5,484 nt of DNA from Desulfobacula sp. (lineage in GTDB: Bacteria > Desulfobacterota > Desulfobacteria > Desulfobacterales > Desulfobacteraceae): the NCBI RefSeq assembly GCF_021107415.1, contig NZ_JAIOSW010000147.1:1-5484 (forward strand), in the 5' to 3' direction. Under the pieces are notes generated by a model. It saw only the letters and a list, made by a program, of their open reading frames with translations, searched no databases and had not been told where the DNA came from. Positions 4,604 through 5,484 of this stretch are shown piece after piece. A program made the position numbers and the translations under genes. How positions within the stretch are numbered: the stretch's first letter is position 1; every line of letters begins with the position of its first letter.

Positions 4604-5484
4604 TCAATAAGGCTTTATGAGATCCGGTCTGGTTCTTCCGGGCTTGGTCATGACGATCTGCCACAGCTGCATACTTCTGGATCGAAATCCCCCGGCACAG
4701 CTTAAAAGATAATACTCCCACATTCTGAAAAACCGTTCGTCATATTTATTTTTCAGTTCCGGCCATGCCTGTAAAAAATTTTTGTACCACGCCATCAGGG
4801 TTTTATCATAATCTTCTCCGAAATTATGCCAGTCTTCCATGACAAAAAAACCTTCCATGGCTTTTCCCAGCTGGGCAATGGAAGGCAGCATTGAATTGGG
4901 GAAAATATATGTCGTAGTCCATGGCTCGCATATCCTGCGGCTGGTATTGCTGCCAATGGTATGAACAAAAGCAATGCCGTCATCCTTTAATAACTGGTGT
5001 GTCAGCTTCATATATGTCCTGTAATTTTTATATCCCACATGTTCCATCAACCCAATGGAGACAACTCGATCATAGAGCCCGGATGCCTTCCTGTAGTCAT
5101 CCAGCCGGATCTCAACCGGTAGATCCCTACACAGTTTTTCCCCAAACTTTGCCTGTTTTTTTGATACGGTAAACCCTGTTACCCTGACACCATGTTTTTG
5201 TGCAGCATATTTGGCAAATCCGCCAAACCCGCACCCCAGTTCAACTATCTCCATTCCAGGCTCAAGCCTCAGTTTTCTGCAAACCATTTCAAGCTTGGCT
5301 TCCTGGGCAGCGTCAAGGGTCTTTGCATCTTTCCAGTAGCCGCAGGTATACTGTAGTCGTTTATCCAGCATCTTTTGGTAAAGATCATTGCCGATATCTT
5401 AATGTTTTTTGCCGACGATGAAAGCGCGCCTGGTATTATGTAGATTAAAGACTTTGGCTTTAACTATGTTCCACGCTGTTGCCC
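4604..5484 (-). pseudogene. cfa: Cyclopropane-fatty-acyl-phospholipid synthase, interrupted by TAA and cut by the window edge
   Basis: Cfa-type SAM-dependent methyltransferase acting on unsaturated acyl chains of membrane phospholipids. From ATG 5371 a 255-residue frame gives the catalytic domain: MLDKRLQYTCGYW (C10), SAM-binding VELGCGFGG (43-51), GLMEHVG (E110), HTIGS (H137, I139), VMEDWHNFGEDYD (Y188) and a Cfa-like C-terminus. These match, at constant spacing, E. coli Cfa C139, E239, H266, I268 and Y317, the bicarbonate site. Upstream, the same frame continues as family sequence: VFNLHNTRRAFIVGKKH, then TAA (5399-5401), then DIGNDLYQK. E. coli has HYDLGNDLF here, so one base changed a Tyr codon to stop, near residue 120 of E. 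coli Cfa. The frame upstream stays open to the right edge. No good ribosome site precedes ATG 5371, and a restart would lose the N-terminal domain and the YD-GND SAM-contact motif, so activity is doubtful. Next downstream is the reductase, one base away. Confidence 0.85.

Noticed and set aside
5369..5371. ATG at 5371 as the genuine start of a short stand-alone methyltransferase
   Set aside because: Cfa-type sequence continues in frame upstream on both sides of the TAA, and the start has no good ribosome site, so truncation by a stop codon explains it better.
4023..5421. Several plus-strand open frames across the lipid genes
   Set aside because: They are antisense shadows; the minus-strand frames carry full FAD and SAM motifs.
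1..5484. CRISPR arrays, tRNA, rRNA and riboswitches
   Set aside because: No regularly spaced long repeats, no cloverleaf and no rRNA-like or known riboswitch core was seen on either strand.

Overview
The window looks like an accessory stretch of a bacterial chromosome, probably from an anaerobic deltaproteobacterium of the Desulfobacterales type. That placement is an inference from the lipid-gene pair on the right and the general look of the proteins; no marker gene settles it. The left and middle part (about 690-3310) is visibly AT-rich, while the right-hand minus-strand genes are richer in GC, so the middle looks acquired.

Layout. Positions 1-687 (+) hold the C-terminal two thirds of an IS1595-family (ISXO2-like DDE) transposase that enters from the left edge. 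A palindromic element at 713-737 lies near where the insertion sequence should end. Positions 738-987 hold no convincing gene. From 988 a toxin-antitoxin locus begins: three copies of an 18-bp operator spaced exactly 37 bp apart, then hipB (1091-1342) and full-length hipA (1339-2592), overlapping by 4 bp. After a short spacer with a bulged hairpin comes a second toxin-antitoxin locus, hicA-hicB, with its own promoter-like sequence. Its toxin gene, read 2722-2976, has an in-frame TAG in place of a conserved Trp codon, so it is a pseudogene; the antitoxin hicB (2973-3308) is intact. A 325-base convergent intergenic region with a long imperfect stem follows.

On the minus strand, 5484 to 3634, is a two-gene lipid operon. 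It has a cyclopropane-fatty-acyl-phospholipid synthase (cfa) gene running off the right edge and a geranylgeranyl-reductase-family FAD oxidoreductase separated from it by a single base. The cfa frame carries a TAA exactly at the Tyr of the conserved HYD-GND motif. Only the catalytic part from the ATG at 5371 remains open, although the reading frame upstream still encodes recognisable Cfa sequence.

How the parts relate. HipB probably represses its own operon through the three operators and neutralises the HipA kinase. HicB probably autoregulates and is now an orphan antitoxin. In the lipid operon, a methyl-transferring Cfa-type enzyme beside a flavoprotein of a family that reduces lipid C=C bonds suggests a membrane fatty-acid modification route. 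Formation of 10-methyl fatty acids is one specific, testable possibility. Two independent nonsense codons (hicA and cfa) in about 5.5 kb point to gene decay, or less likely to sequence error.
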